Shown: in pieces, positions 57,716-60,000 of the stretch | How the letters are laid out: each line of letters opens with the position of its first letter | Position numbering within the stretch: position 1 is the stretch's first letter | The notes under the pieces: model-generated | The model's input: the letters and a program-made list of their open reading frames with translations, nothing else | The model's database searches: none | What the model was told of the DNA's origin: nothing | DNA from: Tubiluchus corallicola | Lineage: Eukaryota > Priapulida > Priapulimorpha > Priapulimorphida > Tubiluchidae | Length of the DNA stretch: 60,000 bases | Direction of reading: 5' to 3' | Assembly: GCA_030141605.1 (NCBI GenBank) | Contig: JAQGDQ010000082.1 | Location: 300,501-360,500, forward strand | Translations under genes and position numbers: made by a program

Positions 57716-58049
57716 TTTCGCAAAACAACTCAAGCAAGTAGAAATCTGGAAATCTTTTCTCATCGGTGGTTGTTAATGTTTTATGTTTGAAAAGCTAAAT
57801 ATTGGTAAGAGGGCTCTCGCAGAGGCGGTCAAACGGTTAGCAATCTTGCGCCAAAGTGTCCGTCTACGTTTTAGTACCTTCTCGTGTCTTAAATTTATAT
57901 ACATATTTATAATAGGCGGATGTATCTCTGTTACAACCCAGCGACATGTGCCCCTCTCTCAGTCACCTCAGACGCTCATGACACTAGATTCTCGCCTCTC
58001 CCGGCTACAAAGAACTGCTTCTGCAAAAGTTACAGAATTTAAAATCATT

Positions 58050-58125
58050 GTAGGTTTGTCGACTAAATTAAACATAGCTGCCCGAAAAGCAGACACTTGG
58101 GTTCGAGTCCCAATGGAGTACAAAA
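58050..58125 (+). repeat. tRNA-like sequence with an intact T arm
   Basis: TTGGG TTCGAGT CCCAA (58097-58113) forms a perfect 5-bp T stem with a canonical B box. Upstream, GCTGC/GCAG can form an anticodon-type hairpin, and TAGGTTTGTCGAC is a weak A box. There is no pairing acceptor stem, so it is a tRNA-derived SINE or relic rather than a tRNA gene. Confidence 0.4.
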
Positions 58126-59647
58126 TTTTCCAGCCTTTCTAATTTAGTACTGTCTCGTGCGCTTACAGGATTAAATTATTAAATTACACGATATCATTTT
58201 TTATTTGCATGTCTTAGCAGCCACGATTGCTTAGTTGACTACGTAATGACTGCAAATCACGTGTTACACAATTATTATATCATAGTAACCACCATAATTT
58301 CAAAGTATCAAATCTATACTCAGGTTTCAATGTGCAGACGAAATTGTGGTGCAAGGACGAATCAACAGCCACCAAATTCACAAAACCACACGGCAGACTA
58401 TTTGTTTAGGTTGCACTATAAAACCCTGATGTTATGCAAGAAGCTAAATATAAACAAAGCAAAGCCGAAAAAAGAGTTAAAGAAGCATACACACAGCGCA
58501 CCTGCCATGTTGACTTATTAAGTTGCTAATCCCAGCAGAGCATTTCATGTAATACCATCTACACAGATTAGAAATGTTATGGATTTCGTGGATTAAATAA
58601 GAGTTTAATATCTCGTATCAAATTCCTTTAAGCCAATCGGATAAATGCGTCTGTAAAAATCACTTCACACAAAGAAAATGTGAGTTAACATGTAAACATC
58701 ACCATGTCTCATTTGCCCTAAAAAGAGTCTGAAAGAGAAGACAGAAACTAGCAAGCAGAAAGTAAATAATGCGCCCACGATTCGTCTACAACTTTCATTT
58801 GGAAATTTTGTCTCTAGAGAGTCTTTTAATGCCTATTAACTCATTTGGGCACAGTGCAGAAGACATTATTATATTATTACATACTTCATTCACATGCCGC
58901 ACATTCATAATTTCAGTTAGCTGAAAATTTCAATTTCAATAATCAATTTGGAGCTAGCTGAAACCCTAAAAACACCTTATATCACGATTTATTAGCACCT
59001 ACTCTAAAGGTGATTAAGTGAACACATTTAACATGCAATAAACATCATCGCACTGCATTTTCTGCAGTGGATATATCAAATAAGTATACTTCAACTATCG
59101 ACAAGAAATTTCAATGATACCCATGTTTTATATATGAAGGATACACATCCCACCATCTCACCATGCAGTTCAGTGGCTCATCTTAGAAATACAGCCTAAT
59201 AATGACTGAGATTCCGGTCTTGCCACAACGGACCAAGAATTATATTATGTTACCAATTTGCAGAGTTTGGGATTCTATCAGTCACACACACAAATCTTCA
59301 AAAAAATTCTAATATATTGGTTAAATATTACATTTCAGTTCACAAAAATTTGTGTGTTATATGATCAGCCAATGCAAATTTAAAGAGTTGACTAAACAAT
59401 GGAAACTTGTAAGAGAGTGACGATAGCTTTCACCAAGTAAAATTCGGTCTTTGCGAGCAAAATGTTATAGATTCGCCTTTTTGGCGACTGTAATCATTTT
59501 TGTGCCGTCGACTGCTCTTTCCATGAACAGTGTAACCAATCCCTCCGTCATTCTCACGACACAATGTCACCCAGCTTCTCTTTTGTAACAAGACTCCCCT
59601 TCTGATGAAGCTGATCCCTGCGCCAAGGACGTCGCCACCAAGCAGTC

Positions 59648-59664
59648 ATATATATATATATATA
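59648..59664. repeat. (TA)n microsatellite
   Basis: About eight TA units following a GC-richer 60-bp stretch (59590-59645). Confidence 0.8.
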
Positions 59665-60000
59665 CGTGAGGTGAGTGTGACAAGTTAACCCAGAGAAGGT
59701 CTCAACTGAGCACTTTATTCTGTTTTGAAAAAAGATTTCACAACTTTTTCGCTTAATTTCTGAGTCTTAACGACTAAGTCTCGGATTCCTCCGCTGTAAG
59801 TATCTCCCCACATGTTGTTACACAAACAATGATATTTGGTAATGAAATATAAAAACCGACAATTTTATGCCAATTAACGACGCATTCGGGCTACTCTAAA
59901 GTTTGTTCTAAATTTACATAATGCTTGTCGGCTTGAAGGGGGTCACCATAGCAACATTAGTAAATGTAAAGAGAATTTCATACCGACAGTGTAGAATTAT

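Larger units (their letters stand above)
56838..60000. other. Upstream of the UNC5 start exon: leader intron or 5' flank
   Basis: The acceptor at 56838 implies that this is at least partly an intron in the 5' leader. I could not identify the upstream non-coding exon. The stretch carries two tRNA-like remnants (57640-57715 and 58050-58125), a (TA)n tract (59648-59664) and no recognisable coding exon. Confidence 0.45.

Noticed and set aside
57783-58142. 119-codon plus-strand frame
   Set aside because: It runs through a tRNA-like relic, has no domain or splice context, and is probably chance.

Overview
This is a eukaryotic, almost certainly metazoan, nuclear window. Coding DNA is confined to short, cleanly spliced exons (AG/GT borders, mostly GTRAGT donors) scattered through AT-rich introns with many microsatellites. 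There is also a eukaryotic initiator tRNA and a full-length non-LTR retrotransposon. The main gene is a netrin receptor with two Ig and two TSP1 domains, so the source is a bilaterian. The low-complexity load and the repeats look like a marine invertebrate such as a lophotrochozoan, but the sequence does not settle the phylum.

Layout from left to right. At 599-1319 (minus) are the first two coding exons of a Peter Pan/SSF1 (PPAN) ribosome-biogenesis gene whose remainder lies beyond the left edge. About 320 bp upstream of its ATG, and divergent from it, is an initiator tRNA-Met (1638-1709, plus). At 1997-6034 (plus) sits a full-length LINE bounded by a 12-bp target-site duplication. It carries an AP endonuclease, a reverse transcriptase and a C-terminal zinc finger, with one in-frame stop near the end. 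From 9972 to 56746 (minus) the whole coding region of an UNC5 netrin receptor is present: 12 constitutive coding exons plus a 33-nt exon, 962 codons when that exon is included. It reads signal peptide, Ig1 (two exons), Ig2, TSP1, TSP1, 33-nt exon, transmembrane, ZU5, UPA, death domain. All phases agree. The start-codon exon has a strong acceptor in the 5' leader, so at least one further leader exon lies upstream. The right end (56.8-60 kb) shows no recognisable coding exon.

The large UNC5 introns hold the accessory material: long (GA)n/(CT)n, (TG)n and trinucleotide arrays; tRNA-derived SINE-like remnants; two short mariner-type MITEs with related termini; CTCF-like motifs; candidate extra cassette exons between the TSP1 repeats; and a possible small nested two-exon gene for a secreted protein (41527-42211, minus).

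The points most worth checking are a set of phase-1 symmetric cassette exons around the second TSP1 repeat, the possible nested secreted-protein gene or alternative UNC5 start, and the head-to-head pairing of a ribosome-biogenesis gene with the initiator tRNA.
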